A stretch of 64,000 nucleotides of DNA from CAZOVB01 sp964583095 (GCA_964583095.1 CAZOVB010000023.1:6580-70579), one strand, 5' to 3'; counted from the stretch's first letter, positions 54,380-62,708 are shown. Program-made: numbers and translations. The notes: generated by a model from the sequence alone, not told the origin.

Positions 54380-54889
54380 CTATCGGGCCGTCGGCAGGAC
54401 AGCGGCATTGAGTGCGATGGCGAAGCTGCACCAGAGCAGGTAGGGAAGCAGCAGGGCTCCGGCCAGGCGGGATACCTTGAAGAACGCTGTCACCGTGAAC
54501 GCCACCACCAGCCAGAGAAGCACCAGATGGGCCAAGGCCCAGCCTGGCAGTCGCAGGCCCTCGAACACCCCCGGCCAGGTGGCGTTGATGGGCAGTTGAA
54601 TCGCCCAGGCGAGCAGGCCCCAGGCCCGCCATCGGCTGGGCGGAGTGAACCAGACCAGCCACCCGGTAATGCCCATCAGCGTGTAGAGCGTGGACCAGAC
54701 GACGGCGAAGACCCATCCGGGGGGTTGAAAGGCAGGCCGATCGTACCACGATGTGTTGCCCAGGTCGCCCACGCTGGAGGCAACGGCGGCGGTGGCATAG
54801 CTGAGCAGCAAGAAGATACCGAGGACGAAAATCTTGATTCTACGTGGGGATACACCCTCAAAATCCGCGACGTGCGAGTCCTGGGTCAT
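54380..54889 (-). CDS. tspO: TspO/MBR family membrane protein
   Basis: The protein (169 residues) has five membrane helices and the TspO hallmarks SSVGDLGNTSWYDRPAFQPPGWVFAVVWSTLYTLMG and QLPINATWPGVF, with an additional charged N-terminus of about 15 residues. TspO proteins bind tetrapyrroles and are linked to stress and porphyrin handling. GGAAGGA precedes the ATG. It is convergent with the DUF72 gene. Confidence 0.92.
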   Translation of the reverse strand: MTQDSHVADFEGVSPRRIKIFVLGIFLLLSYATAAVASSVGDLGNTSWYDRPAFQPPGWVFAVVWSTLYTLMGITGWLVWFTPPSRWRAWGLLAWAIQLPINATWPGVFEGLRLPGWALAHLVLLWLVVAFTVTAFFKVSRLAGALLLPYLLWCSFAIALNAAVLPTAR

Positions 54890-54993
54890 GGTTGTTCCTT
54901 CCCTGAGAGTCTCTTTTGCTCTAAGGGATTATAGTCGCTCCATGGTGCCCAGGACGGCTCGTTCCCGGTGGACCCGGGTATGGGGAGTTCTTC

Positions 54994-55698
54994 TCAGGCA
55001 GCCTGCGACTGGGCGGATTCCAGGTCGTCCAGGAGTTTCCGGTGCAGGGCCCGGGCTTCCTGCATGAGCGGATGGGAGGCCAGAAATCCACGAACCTGTT
55101 GCTTCCGCCGCTCCTTGATAGGATTGGGAATGCAGTGCTGCTGGGGAGGAAGTTTGGAGCGATGGAACTTCTCCTCCACACGCTGATAGACTTCTTCGGG
55201 GCAGATCCCTTGGGCCGGCGAGAAGCCCAGTTTTTCCACGGCCTGGACCAGGCCGGCCGGATCGTCCGTCACCTGCTGGAAGCTCAGCACCTCCAGTTGG
55301 CTGGGATGCTCCCTGACATACCGGTAAAAATCCATCCACTCGGTGAGGGTTCGCCGGGTCCATCGTTGCCGGGCCCGGCCCGGCTGAACCTGGAATTTCA
55401 CAATGCTCGAGGCGCAGACTTCCAGCGGGTCGCGAATCGTCACCAGGGCGGGGATCCGTCGCTGGACGGCGAGTTTCAAAGTAGCTACCAGGTGGCCGTG
55501 GGAAGCCAGGCGCAGATGCGGGAAGCACTCCCGCACCATGTGCAGGCAGAAGGTATTGCCGGATCGGCCGAAACTGGTCACGAACAGATCGACATTCCGC
55601 GAGGGAATGACGTCGGGGTTGTAGCGTCCGCGCAGCAGGACGCAGCCCAGATAAAGCAGGGGGCTGGAGCGGATGAATCTTCGAATGCCAAGCAGCAT
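54994..55698 (-). CDS. sulfotransferase-like protein
   Basis: The protein has 234 residues from ATG 55698 (GGGAGA about 8 bases upstream; the open frame runs 62 codons further without similarity). VTSFGRSGNTFCLHMV is a PAPS phosphosulfate-binding loop, and ALVTIRDPLEVCASSIVKF is the 3'-phosphate-binding strand-loop-helix, so the sulfotransferase fold is clear. The C-terminal half is helical and charged. It would move sulfate from PAPS to an unknown carbohydrate, lipid or protein. The protein is short for the family, so it may be a compact version. Confidence 0.8.
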   Translation of the reverse strand: MLLGIRRFIRSSPLLYLGCVLLRGRYNPDVIPSRNVDLFVTSFGRSGNTFCLHMVRECFPHLRLASHGHLVATLKLAVQRRIPALVTIRDPLEVCASSIVKFQVQPGRARQRWTRRTLTEWMDFYRYVREHPSQLEVLSFQQVTDDPAGLVQAVEKLGFSPAQGICPEEVYQRVEEKFHRSKLPPQQHCIPNPIKERRKQQVRGFLASHPLMQEARALHRKLLDDLESAQSQAA

Positions 55699-56216
55699 CT
55701 GTCGGGTCTCCCGGGGTCTTTGCGTTCCGCTTCGCGCGGAGAATCGCCACCCTCTCTTTCGGAAAACCCCGGGGCGTTCTTGACCTGCCGATTCGTCACG
55801 CTGCAGTTCATTCGCCGGCAAGCTCAGTGCTGTGCTCAAGCGGGAGATAGGAATCACTCCGACCGGGTATCGCAAGAGACACACCCATTGACGCCCTCTG
55901 GAGCTCTACCTCCGCCGGGAGCGGAACCGACGTTGCGACCGCCGGAAGCCTTGGAGAACTGGAACCTTCATCAAAAATTAGCAGGCAGCAGCGAAAACGC
56001 TTGGTACCATGGAGAAATACGGAGCCGGCCGTTTGCCCTCAGTAAAGAACTTCTGACCCCCGTGTTGAAATTCACAGAGCCTTCACATCGGTGCCGGGTC
56101 CGGGCCGGTGTTGCAGCACAGGTTCGCAGCAGAATTCTCCCTGCGTGAGGGCCTGTGAATACAGCGGGTTCAATATCAGCCAGTCCCAAAGCAGCAGTGA
56201 TGTGAAAGGAAGAGAA
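55699..56216. promoter_or_regulatory. 518-base divergent region between sulfotransferase and alkaline phosphatase genes
   Basis: No gene is supported, and the frames that cross it are antisense shadows. At 56071-56088 two 7-base direct repeats, TTCACAG and TTCACAT, are separated by 4 bases. That spacing is the one used by PhoB boxes, although the letters differ from the enteric consensus. A Shine-Dalgarno (AAAGGAAG) precedes ATG 56217. I see no convincing -35/-10 pair. Confidence 0.35.
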
Positions 56217-57737
56217 ATGATCAAACGAACACAAGCCCTTACGGTTCTGGTGGGCATTGCTCTGGCCCTTGCGTTCATGCTCACCTCGACACCCGTGGCC
56301 CAGGCGGGTTCGGATACGCAGAGCCCCAAGTACGTGTTCTTCTTTATCGGCGACGGTATGGCTGCGGTGCAGATGCACGTGACCGAAGCGTATCTGGCCT
56401 CGTTGGAAGCCGACGACACGGTCTCCGGAGGCGTCAAGGTCAAGAAACTCGAGATGAGTAAGTTTCCGGTCGTAGGCAACCAGTTGACCTTCGCCAACAA
56501 TCGGCTGATCACCGGATCGGCTGCGGCGGGGACAGCGATGGCCTGCGGGCGCAAGACGGATATCGGCGTCATCGGCAAGGACCCGAGCCTGAGGAAGGAC
56601 TTCGTCTCAATTGCCGAACTGGCCAAACAGGCCGGGAAGAAGGTAGGAATCGTTTCCAGCGTATCGATCGACCATGCCACGCCGGCGGCCTTCTATGCCA
56701 ATGTTCCCAGTCGCAGCCTGTACTATGAAATCTCGCAGCAGTTGGCCGCCAGCGACTTCGACTACTTCGCAGGTGGCGGACTCAAAAAGCCCGAGCAGTC
56801 CAAGCCCTCCGCCTGGGAGGCGCTTTCTTCCAACGGATACCAGGTGGTCAAGAGCCTGAAGGACCTGGCCGCAGTTCCGGCCGGGCAGAAGGTCTACGCC
56901 TGCAGCGGCAAATTATCCGGCGGGGGCGCCCTGTATTACGACCTGGACCGGAGTTGGTACGAGAAGCACGGCGATGACGACGAACTGATCACCCTGAGCC
57001 AGTTCACCCGTCAGGGCGTGCGCCTCTTGGACAACCCCAAGGGCTTCTTCCTGATGGTGGAGGGAGGCAAGATCGACTGGGCCTGCCACGCCAACGACGC
57101 CCGGGCGGTCATCGACGACACCATCGAATTGGATAACGCCGTCAAGGTCGCCCTCGATTTCTACAGGCAGCACCCCGAGGAGACGCTGATCGTCGTGACA
57201 GGCGACCACGAGTGCGGCGGGCTGACCATGGGCTTTGCCCACACCCCGGGAAAGCCCGGCCAGGATGGGGACGCCAGCGGCTACCTGACGCACTTCGAGA
57301 TCCTCGCCGGGCAGAAGCTCTCCTACGAGGGCTTCGCCTGGGAGTGGGAGAAGATCAAGCCGGCCGAGGCGCCGGCGGACATCGATGCCGATCTCAGGGG
57401 TCTGATCAAGACCTACATCGGCATCGCCTGGAAGGATTTCACCGACCGCGAGAGGTCGCGGCTTGAAGAGGCCTACGACTACTCGGTCGGGCACAAGTCC
57501 AAGCCCGACGACTACTACGCGGGCGTGAACTACGGCAGCTACGATCCGCTGGCAGTGACCTGCACGCACATTCTCAATCGCCGTGCGGGGATCGACTTCA
57601 CGTCGTACAGCCACACGGCCGTTCCCGTTCCGGTCCTGGCCAAGGGCGCCCAGGCCTCGCTTTTTGCGGGGAACTACGACAACACCGATGTGGCCAGGAA
57701 GATCGCCCGGGCCATGGGGCTCGAACTGGATAACTGA
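56217..57737 (+). CDS. alkaline phosphatase, exported
   Basis: The protein has 506 residues from ATG 56217, with a signal peptide ALTVLVGIALALAFMLTSTPVAQA. It hydrolyses phosphate monoesters in the periplasm. Metal and catalytic motifs are present: FFFIGDGMAAVQ, the nucleophile serine in ITGSAAAGTAMACG, EGGKIDWACHANDA (Asp and His ligands), VTGDHECGGLTMG (Asp-His) and SYSHTAVPVPVLAKG (final His). The residue before the nucleophile serine is Gly where many homologues have Asp. The gene stands alone; possible Pho-type repeats lie 130-145 bases upstream. Confidence 0.93.
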   Translation: MIKRTQALTVLVGIALALAFMLTSTPVAQAGSDTQSPKYVFFFIGDGMAAVQMHVTEAYLASLEADDTVSGGVKVKKLEMSKFPVVGNQLTFANNRLITGSAAAGTAMACGRKTDIGVIGKDPSLRKDFVSIAELAKQAGKKVGIVSSVSIDHATPAAFYANVPSRSLYYEISQQLAASDFDYFAGGGLKKPEQSKPSAWEALSSNGYQVVKSLKDLAAVPAGQKVYACSGKLSGGGALYYDLDRSWYEKHGDDDELITLSQFTRQGVRLLDNPKGFFLMVEGGKIDWACHANDARAVIDDTIELDNAVKVALDFYRQHPEETLIVVTGDHECGGLTMGFAHTPGKPGQDGDASGYLTHFEILAGQKLSYEGFAWEWEKIKPAEAPADIDADLRGLIKTYIGIAWKDFTDRERSRLEEAYDYSVGHKSKPDDYYAGVNYGSYDPLAVTCTHILNRRAGIDFTSYSHTAVPVPVLAKGAQASLFAGNYDNTDVARKIARAMGLELDN

Positions 57738-57838
57738 GACTCCAGCGGCTCGGCGGACCGACGGACGCACACAATCGCCAAGGGCGGGCCTTGCCACCGG
57801 AGGCCTCGTCCGGCTGGCTTTCCGGACGGCAGGATCCC

Positions 57839-59014
57839 ATGACCCATCTCACGCGACTCGGGGGCACAAGGCGCAAATCGGATATTGTTCTGGTGGTTCT
57901 TCTGGGGGGAATCTGCTGCGTACTGGCGGCGTTGCCCACCGGCTTTGATCGCGAGGGATCCGCCTCGAAGCACGTCCGTGCCCGGGCCGAGGAGGTGGAC
58001 AACACCGACCTCATGCGCAGCCAGATCATTCTGAGCGGATCCCAGCAGATCCGGGCCCGGGTCCTAGAAGGTCCTTTCGAAGGTCAGGTGGTCACCGCCG
58101 GCAACTTCCTCCAGGGCAGGATGGAGATGGATGATCTGATCTCGCCCGGGGATGAGTTCCTGATGGAGTATTTCGAGCGGGACGGAAAGATCGTCCGGGC
58201 CGTAAGTCGGGGACATTACAGGGTGGGGATCGAATGGCTGCTTGCAGGGCTCTTTGCGGTTCTGCTGATCCTCGTAGCCGGCTGGACGGGTCTCAAAGCG
58301 ATCCTGTCGTTTCTGTTCGCGGGATTGATGTTCTGGAAGGTGCTCATTCCGGGGATGCTCAAATACTGGGACCCGATCTGGCTGACCCTGGGCGTCGTCG
58401 GGGCCTTGACCGCAGCGGTGAGCTTCCTGGTGGGGGGCTTTACACGCAAGGGGATGGCGACCTTCCTGGGCGCGATCCTGGGGCTGGTTCTTACCTGCAT
58501 TCTGGCCCAGATGTTTGTCGGACCCTTTCATCTTCAGGGGGCTACACGGGCGTTTTCGGAGAATCTTCTGTATGCCGGATTCAGCGGGCTGAACCTGACG
58601 AAGGTCTTCGTGGCCGGCGTGTTCCTGGCAGCCTCGGGAGCGGTGATGGATCTGGCGATGGATATCGCAGCGGCCATGGAGGAGATCAAGGCTAAGCACC
58701 CCGCCATCGGAGGCTGGGAGCACTTTCGCAGCGGGCTTCGCGTGGGCAGGGCGGTCATCGGGACAATGACGACGACGCTGCTGCTGGCCTATTCGGGGAC
58801 ATCCCTGGGAATGATCATGCTCTTCATGAGCCAGGGCAGGCCGCTGGTGACCGTATTCAATATGAAGCTGGTAGCTGCCGAGGTCCTCAACACCTTCGTG
58901 GGCAGCTTCGGCCTGGTGACGGTCGCGCCGTTTACGGCCCTGGTGGGGGCGGTATTGTTTCGAATCGGCCCAAGACCGGTCGCACGGGGCCGGCAGCAGG
59001 ATTCGTCGAATTGA
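57839..59014 (+). CDS. YibE/F family membrane protein
   Basis: The protein has 391 residues from ATG 57839 (AGGA 7 bases upstream). An N-terminal helix (IVLVVLLGGICCVLAALP) is followed by an extracytoplasmic beta-rich domain (about 45-125), then seven or so helices. These carry the YibE/F pattern: GIEWLLAGLFAVLLILVAGWTGLKA, LSFLVGGFTRKGMATFLGA, SGAVMDLAMDIAAAMEEI, LLLAYSGTSLGMIMLF and a Glu-containing VAAEVLNTFVGS. Proposed to be transporters; the substrate is unknown. Ends just before a GC-rich hairpin. Confidence 0.9.
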   Translation: MTHLTRLGGTRRKSDIVLVVLLGGICCVLAALPTGFDREGSASKHVRARAEEVDNTDLMRSQIILSGSQQIRARVLEGPFEGQVVTAGNFLQGRMEMDDLISPGDEFLMEYFERDGKIVRAVSRGHYRVGIEWLLAGLFAVLLILVAGWTGLKAILSFLFAGLMFWKVLIPGMLKYWDPIWLTLGVVGALTAAVSFLVGGFTRKGMATFLGAILGLVLTCILAQMFVGPFHLQGATRAFSENLLYAGFSGLNLTKVFVAGVFLAASGAVMDLAMDIAAAMEEIKAKHPAIGGWEHFRSGLRVGRAVIGTMTTTLLLAYSGTSLGMIMLFMSQGRPLVTVFNMKLVAAEVLNTFVGSFGLVTVAPFTALVGAVLFRIGPRPVARGRQQDSSN

Positions 59015-59027
59015 TTGCCGGTGGAAG

Positions 59028-59052
59028 ACCCCGTCCGGACGGATCCCGGGGT
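59028..59052 (+). terminator. possible terminator hairpin after YibE/F
   Basis: ACCCCG and CGGGGT (6 bp) enclose a 13-base loop that itself contains TCCGGA. It is 13 bases after the stop. No T-run follows. Confidence 0.35.
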
Positions 59053-59082
59053 ACGATTCAGGGCTGTTGCTCCCAAGACGCC

Positions 59083-59108
59083 GGCGATGAGACTTGAACT
59101 CACGACAT
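59083..59108 (-). repeat. tRNA 3'-end fragment, copy A
   Basis: Read on the minus strand, this 26-base element is a T-arm with GTGAG-TTCAAGT-CTCAT followed by an acceptor-like tail. No matching 5' half lies upstream, so it is not an intact tRNA gene. It is identical at 24 of 26 positions to copy B at 62709-62734. Such 3'-end fragments usually mark attachment sites left by integrated elements. Confidence 0.55.
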
Positions 59109-59141
59109 GCTTTCCCAAGGCTGGGCCAGTCGTGTGAACAA

Positions 59142-59167
59142 CTCGGTACTTCTTGCCAAGTGCCGAG
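59142..59167 (-). terminator. stem-loop downstream of the radical SAM gene
   Basis: A 10-bp stem (CTCGG-ACTT arms, one G-U or mismatch depending on strand) with a 6-base loop lies 24 bases past the stop of the leftward radical SAM gene, followed by TTGTT on that strand. Confidence 0.45.
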
Positions 59168-59190
59168 ACGTCATCACACTGCCGCTCGCC

Positions 59191-60129
59191 TCACTCCAGG
59201 TGCTCAAACAGCGGGGCGTTTGGAGAGGGGCCTTGCTCTGACAATGGGCCGGCAATCCGGCAGTTCGCCGCGTCTGGTAGATCGGAGTTCTTGCAGGCGC
59301 AAATGTGCGTATCGATACCATGTACTGCCGCCAGGGACGCAAGCCGCGCAACCCGCTCCCGCCGATACTCCGCATCGATCATCTTTCCGCCGCCCACCCC
59401 GTCGGCAAATCGATGCCATGTCCATCCTGTCGCATTCGCCAGACCGGGCATGTGTGAAAGCCGTTGTCCGAATCCCGGCCGCAGGAACAGATAACTTGCA
59501 GCCACGTTGCGGACGCCTCGGCGATGAAGCTCAACCAGTAACGGTTCCAGATTCTCATCCGTGTCCGTCAGTCCCGGAATCAGCGGGTCCAGCCTCGCTC
59601 GAACGGATGCTCCATTTCGAGCCAGCCTGCTGATGGTTTCCAGCCGCTGCATCGCTGACGCGGCATCTGGCTCGATTGCCCGGCGGATGTCCTCGTCCAA
59701 CGTCGTGATGCCCACCTGGGCGAATACCTTCACCCGGGCATCGGCGAACAGTCGACCGAATCGCTCGGAGACGACTCCCTTGGTCAGGAACGCGACCTCC
59801 ACGCCATGCTCCAGAAGATTCGCCATGGTGCGGTAGGTCACGTCGAGCACATCGGGCACCGGCTGGAAGGCATCACTGGAGGGGCTGAAGTAGACCCGGC
59901 CAGGCTTGTGGCGCTTCCGCTTCAGCTCGGTCTCGACGAGTTCAGGGATGTTCTCCAGAAGCGTGATACGCCCCGCTCCCGGATATCTCGAATACCCCTG
60001 GGTGTAGCAGTAGACGCATGCGTGAGCGCAGCCTTCGGTGACATTGATCGTCGGTATCTTCCCAAGGCACGGCAACGATGACGGCGTCAACACCGGCCCC
60101 TTCCGCTGCCGCCGCTGCACGACTACCAC
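59191..60129 (-). CDS. SPL-like radical SAM protein, coupled to a methyltransferase
   Basis: The protein (312 residues) has the radical SAM cluster motif in NVTEGCAHACVYCYT, then VYFSPSSDAFQPVP and VEVAFLTKGV, a layout close to spore-photoproduct-lyase-like radical SAM proteins. A further Cys group near the C-terminus (HICACKNSDLPDAANC) could bind a second metal or cluster. The start is GTG at 60129 with GGGGGAG 5 bases upstream; it overlaps the end of the methyltransferase-like gene by 7 bases, so the two proteins are made together. The substrate is unknown; nucleic acid is one possibility because SPL acts on DNA, but this is inference. Confidence 0.82.
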   Translation of the reverse strand: MVVVQRRQRKGPVLTPSSLPCLGKIPTINVTEGCAHACVYCYTQGYSRYPGAGRITLLENIPELVETELKRKRHKPGRVYFSPSSDAFQPVPDVLDVTYRTMANLLEHGVEVAFLTKGVVSERFGRLFADARVKVFAQVGITTLDEDIRRAIEPDAASAMQRLETISRLARNGASVRARLDPLIPGLTDTDENLEPLLVELHRRGVRNVAASYLFLRPGFGQRLSHMPGLANATGWTWHRFADGVGGGKMIDAEYRRERVARLASLAAVHGIDTHICACKNSDLPDAANCRIAGPLSEQGPSPNAPLFEHLE

Positions 60130-61679
60130 AGCCGCTCCCCCCGTATGCAGGCCGCCCTATCTGGCGTCGTCACGACGAACTGATTCGCCTCGGTTCTAAA
60201 CCCGTCGTTGGTGCAATAGATGGCTGCCGTTCCTGCCAAGCCGAATTCGGCCTTGTGCTGTCGGAGATGTTCTGGGCCCGCATCTACGTCCTCGACGATC
60301 ACTGCCTGAGATACCTTCATCAGCTGGGCCAAGAGGCTTCTTCCGCTCGGGGTAATGAGTGCAGCAGGATTGAACCTTCTGACAGGCAGATACCAAGAAT
60401 GACTGTCGATGGTGTGCAAGGAGTTGTTCTGTAGGGCCTGGATCGCGGCGAAGTAGTCACGAAGTGAGAACTGCGGATAGGCTACGCCTCCGTTGCACTC
60501 GCGTTTTACGGTTGAGACCAGCAGACGGCGAATTCCCTCTGGCTGAGCATGCGGAGCGAGACACCGGTGCGGAAGGCAATCAAGCAAAGGTTCTCCCAAG
60601 TCCCCGAAACTCTCAATGGGTTCGACCATGAAATTGCTGGCGTTATCCAATATTCGGCAGGCAAAGACCCAGTCAAAAGGCCCATTCTTCTCCAACCAAG
60701 CTTCATCGTCAGCAAGGGCTCTGTAGTTCGCTGTCGTCCACTCCACATGCGTAACGCCAGCCCGGTCTCGAGAGAGTCCAAAGGAACGGCCGAAAGAAGG
60801 TGGATTTGCATCAACAAAATGGAAGGATGCGGCCGGAAGAGAATCAGCCAACCTGGCCAGATAGGTCCACGACTTTGCCAGAAGATGCCCTGTTCCCGCT
60901 GCGAGGTCGAGGATGGAGACGGCGGATGCTTTACCTCGCCCGTCATTCCCACGAGCCCGCAGCAGTGGGCTCAAGATTCGTCTGGCCAGAAGCCTGGCCC
61001 GAGGCTTCCAGTAGGGATCTGGCCGCTCGCTTACAAGCCGATTCAAACGATCAATCGGAACAAAGCTGCTTGCCCGACTGGGCAGTTCGACGGCGGGGCA
61101 AACTAGAACCCTTTGAGACGGAGTGCCGGAAATCTGGAGCTGACGATAGTGGTAAAATAGATCCTTCGGCCCCCTTGGGCGGAGCAGCGGAACATGGCGT
61201 GGCGTAGGCACCGTCGGATCAACAGCCAACTGACCCAGCAGGAATATGGGATTTCGCGAAGCTATCGTGCAGGAGGCCCTACCTGCCTCGCCAGGGACCC
61301 TCAATGTGAAGCTTTCGAACCCGATGATCGTTTCCAAGGCGTCTATTGGACGCGGTCTCTTGGGTTCTGCGTACGCAATACGCATTGCATGATGGAGCAG
61401 CCCAAAGTACCGCCAACAGTAGGTCATTTGGCATACCCGGTCAGATGGTTTCTGTAGAAGGAGCCCCCACGCTTTCTTTAGCCGATTGAGCCTTTGAACC
61501 AAACGAAGATCTACTCCAAAGAATGGTCGACAAGGCCGCCAGTACTCTCGCCATATCTGCGACTCCAGCTCAAGGCGAGATCTTTGGATGGCCAATCCCA
61601 CTGGTACCAGTGGTGTCGCGATCTGCCGTGCTAAGTCCCGACGATTCTCCGCCCTTGATTTCCCCGATACAATTAGCAT
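60123..61679 (-). CDS. methyltransferase-like protein of unknown family, partner of the radical SAM gene
   Basis: The protein has 518 residues from ATG 61679. The frame stays open to 61913, but the extra part lacks coding character and the ATG sits under its own promoter. The C-terminal half has a class I SAM-binding core: ILDLAAGTGHLL (motif I), FHFVDANPP (acidic post-I strand), then GPFDWVFACRILDNASNF (motif IV-like). The N-terminal ~250 residues are helical and charged (SQIWREYWRPCRPFFGVDLRLVQRL) and match nothing I know. Codon use looks slightly less GC-rich than the core genes, in keeping with acquisition. The last 7 bases overlap the radical SAM start. The target could be nucleic acid or a peptide; unknown. 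Confidence 0.75.
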   Translation of the reverse strand: MLIVSGKSRAENRRDLARQIATPLVPVGLAIQRSRLELESQIWREYWRPCRPFFGVDLRLVQRLNRLKKAWGLLLQKPSDRVCQMTYCWRYFGLLHHAMRIAYAEPKRPRPIDALETIIGFESFTLRVPGEAGRASCTIASRNPIFLLGQLAVDPTVPTPRHVPLLRPRGPKDLFYHYRQLQISGTPSQRVLVCPAVELPSRASSFVPIDRLNRLVSERPDPYWKPRARLLARRILSPLLRARGNDGRGKASAVSILDLAAGTGHLLAKSWTYLARLADSLPAASFHFVDANPPSFGRSFGLSRDRAGVTHVEWTTANYRALADDEAWLEKNGPFDWVFACRILDNASNFMVEPIESFGDLGEPLLDCLPHRCLAPHAQPEGIRRLLVSTVKRECNGGVAYPQFSLRDYFAAIQALQNNSLHTIDSHSWYLPVRRFNPAALITPSGRSLLAQLMKVSQAVIVEDVDAGPEHLRQHKAEFGLAGTAAIYCTNDGFRTEANQFVVTTPDRAACIRGERLW

Positions 61680-61693
61680 TCCTAGGATGCTAA
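61673..61693 (-). promoter_or_regulatory. palindromic operator candidate over the -10 box and start codon
   Basis: The arms TTAGCAT and ATGCTAA (7 bp each) flank a 7-base centre. The palindrome covers both the proposed -10 (61687-61692) and the ATG (61677-61679), which is ideal for a repressor. Confidence 0.5.
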
Positions 61694-61714
61694 CAAAATA
61701 CAAACAAAAGTCAA
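61687..61714 (-). promoter_or_regulatory. promoter of the methyltransferase/radical SAM operon
   Basis: On the minus strand, TTGACT (61714-61709) and TAGCAT (61692-61687) are separated by 16 bases of AT-rich DNA. The expected start of transcription is at about 61680, next to the ATG, implying a leaderless message. Confidence 0.5.
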
Positions 61715-61932
61715 GCCAATTCTTGATTCTTGGGCCAAAACTCTCTCCAAATGCTTTGCGCCCGTTCGCTGCAGGAGTTGCCGGCCATCGGCAGATAATG
61801 CCGAGGCTCTCAGGAGAGAGTGGCATGCATGGTGTCTTGTGTGATACACACGGATGGTGGCAGATCGTGCAGGACCACGCAGAAGACCGGAGAAAACGGT
61901 CCGGTTGGAACATCGGAAGGAATGGCCAATGA

Positions 61933-62436
61933 TCACAGGCTCAGATCAAACTGTCCTCGGCCGACCTTGCGGAAGCGGCTGGCGTCGCCTTTCTTGCCGA
62001 TCTCGCGGAGGATGGCGGCGTACAGCGTGTTCGCGGGCGTCTTGCCGCCGGTCTGCCACAATCCCTCGGCCAACATCCGCTCGACCATTTCCTTGCTGCC
62101 CATGGGCTCACCCGCCTCAGCCAGCACCGCCGCTGCGGTGTCCAGGGCGCTCAGCTTCGCCACGGTCCGTCCACGTTCGCCCGTGTCGCGACCGGCCCCA
62201 TCCCTGGCCTTCCGCGTCGAACCGGCCCGGGTCTTCGCAACGGGGCGAACGTCGCCAGTCGGGGTGTCGCACTTGGCCGGTCGGGCTTCGGCCACCTTGC
62301 TTCGCAGCCGGGCCGGGCTCTTGATCCGGACTACCTTGCCGGTGGCTTGGTTCACACCGTCCCAGCCGCCGCTGGCGTTCTCGCCGGTGATCCGCACCGG
62401 CACGATCTTCCCGCTGACCTTGACCTTGTCCCTCAT
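61933..62436 (-). CDS. HARE-HTH (HB1/ASXL) domain protein
   Basis: The protein (167 residues) has a basic, low-complexity N-terminal ~85 residues (KVVRIKSPARLRSKVAEARPAK, TRAGSTRKARDG) followed by a C-terminal winged-helix of the HARE-HTH type: LSALDTAAAVLAEAGEPMGSKEMVERMLAEGLWQTGGKTPANTLYAAILREI, then FRKVGRGQFDLSL. This domain is found in RNA-polymerase delta, chromatin factors and restriction-linked proteins; in planctomycetes it often occurs as small basic proteins like this one. It probably binds DNA. The start at ATG 62436 has no Shine-Dalgarno. A 6-bp hairpin (ACCGGA/TCCGGT) lies about 30 bases downstream of the stop. Confidence 0.8.
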   Translation of the reverse strand: MRDKVKVSGKIVPVRITGENASGGWDGVNQATGKVVRIKSPARLRSKVAEARPAKCDTPTGDVRPVAKTRAGSTRKARDGAGRDTGERGRTVAKLSALDTAAAVLAEAGEPMGSKEMVERMLAEGLWQTGGKTPANTLYAAILREIGKKGDASRFRKVGRGQFDLSL

Positions 62437-62667
62437 GGGTATCGACGGCCGGGGTCACACATGACAGCGCCACACGGTGCTTGAACTCGCTGTCGTTGGC
62501 CGTTGGGTCGATGATCGGCGTGTCGATGCCCAGCACCGCCTGGCCCAAGCTTCCACCGGCAATACCTGCCCCGGCCCATGCGTGCGCCTTCGGCGTCGAA
62601 CTCACGTCGTGTCTGCTCGCTAAGGCTCGCATCCACCGTGCGTTCGAACTTCCTGCACCGAATGAAA

Positions 62668-62698
62668 CAAGCCCACCGACCGTTGGCCGATGGGCTTG
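62668..62698 (-). terminator. strong hairpin directly behind tRNA fragment B
   Basis: A 31-base, almost self-complementary segment: 8 paired bases from each end, then further pairs to a GTT loop (12 of 14 possible pairs on the plus strand). On the minus strand it lies 10 bases beyond the tRNA fragment and is followed by TTTCATTC, as expected for a tRNA terminator. Confidence 0.6.
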
Positions 62699-62708
62699 TT
62701 CCACAGCG

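Noticed and set aside
59083..59175. Complete tRNA gene on the minus strand
   Set aside because: Only the T-arm and an acceptor-like 3' tail can be drawn. No anticodon stem-loop or matching 5' acceptor strand is found within 100 bases.
61680..61913. N-terminal extension of the methyltransferase-like protein
   Set aside because: The extra 78 codons are open but irregular in composition, contain the likely promoter and operator, and lack a ribosome site at the upstream start.
62445..62704. Protein-coding gene on the minus strand upstream of the HARE-HTH gene
   Set aside because: The composition is partly coding-like, but the frame lacks a ribosome site, runs through the tail of the tRNA-like region and has no recognisable domain; kept only as a possible gene remnant.
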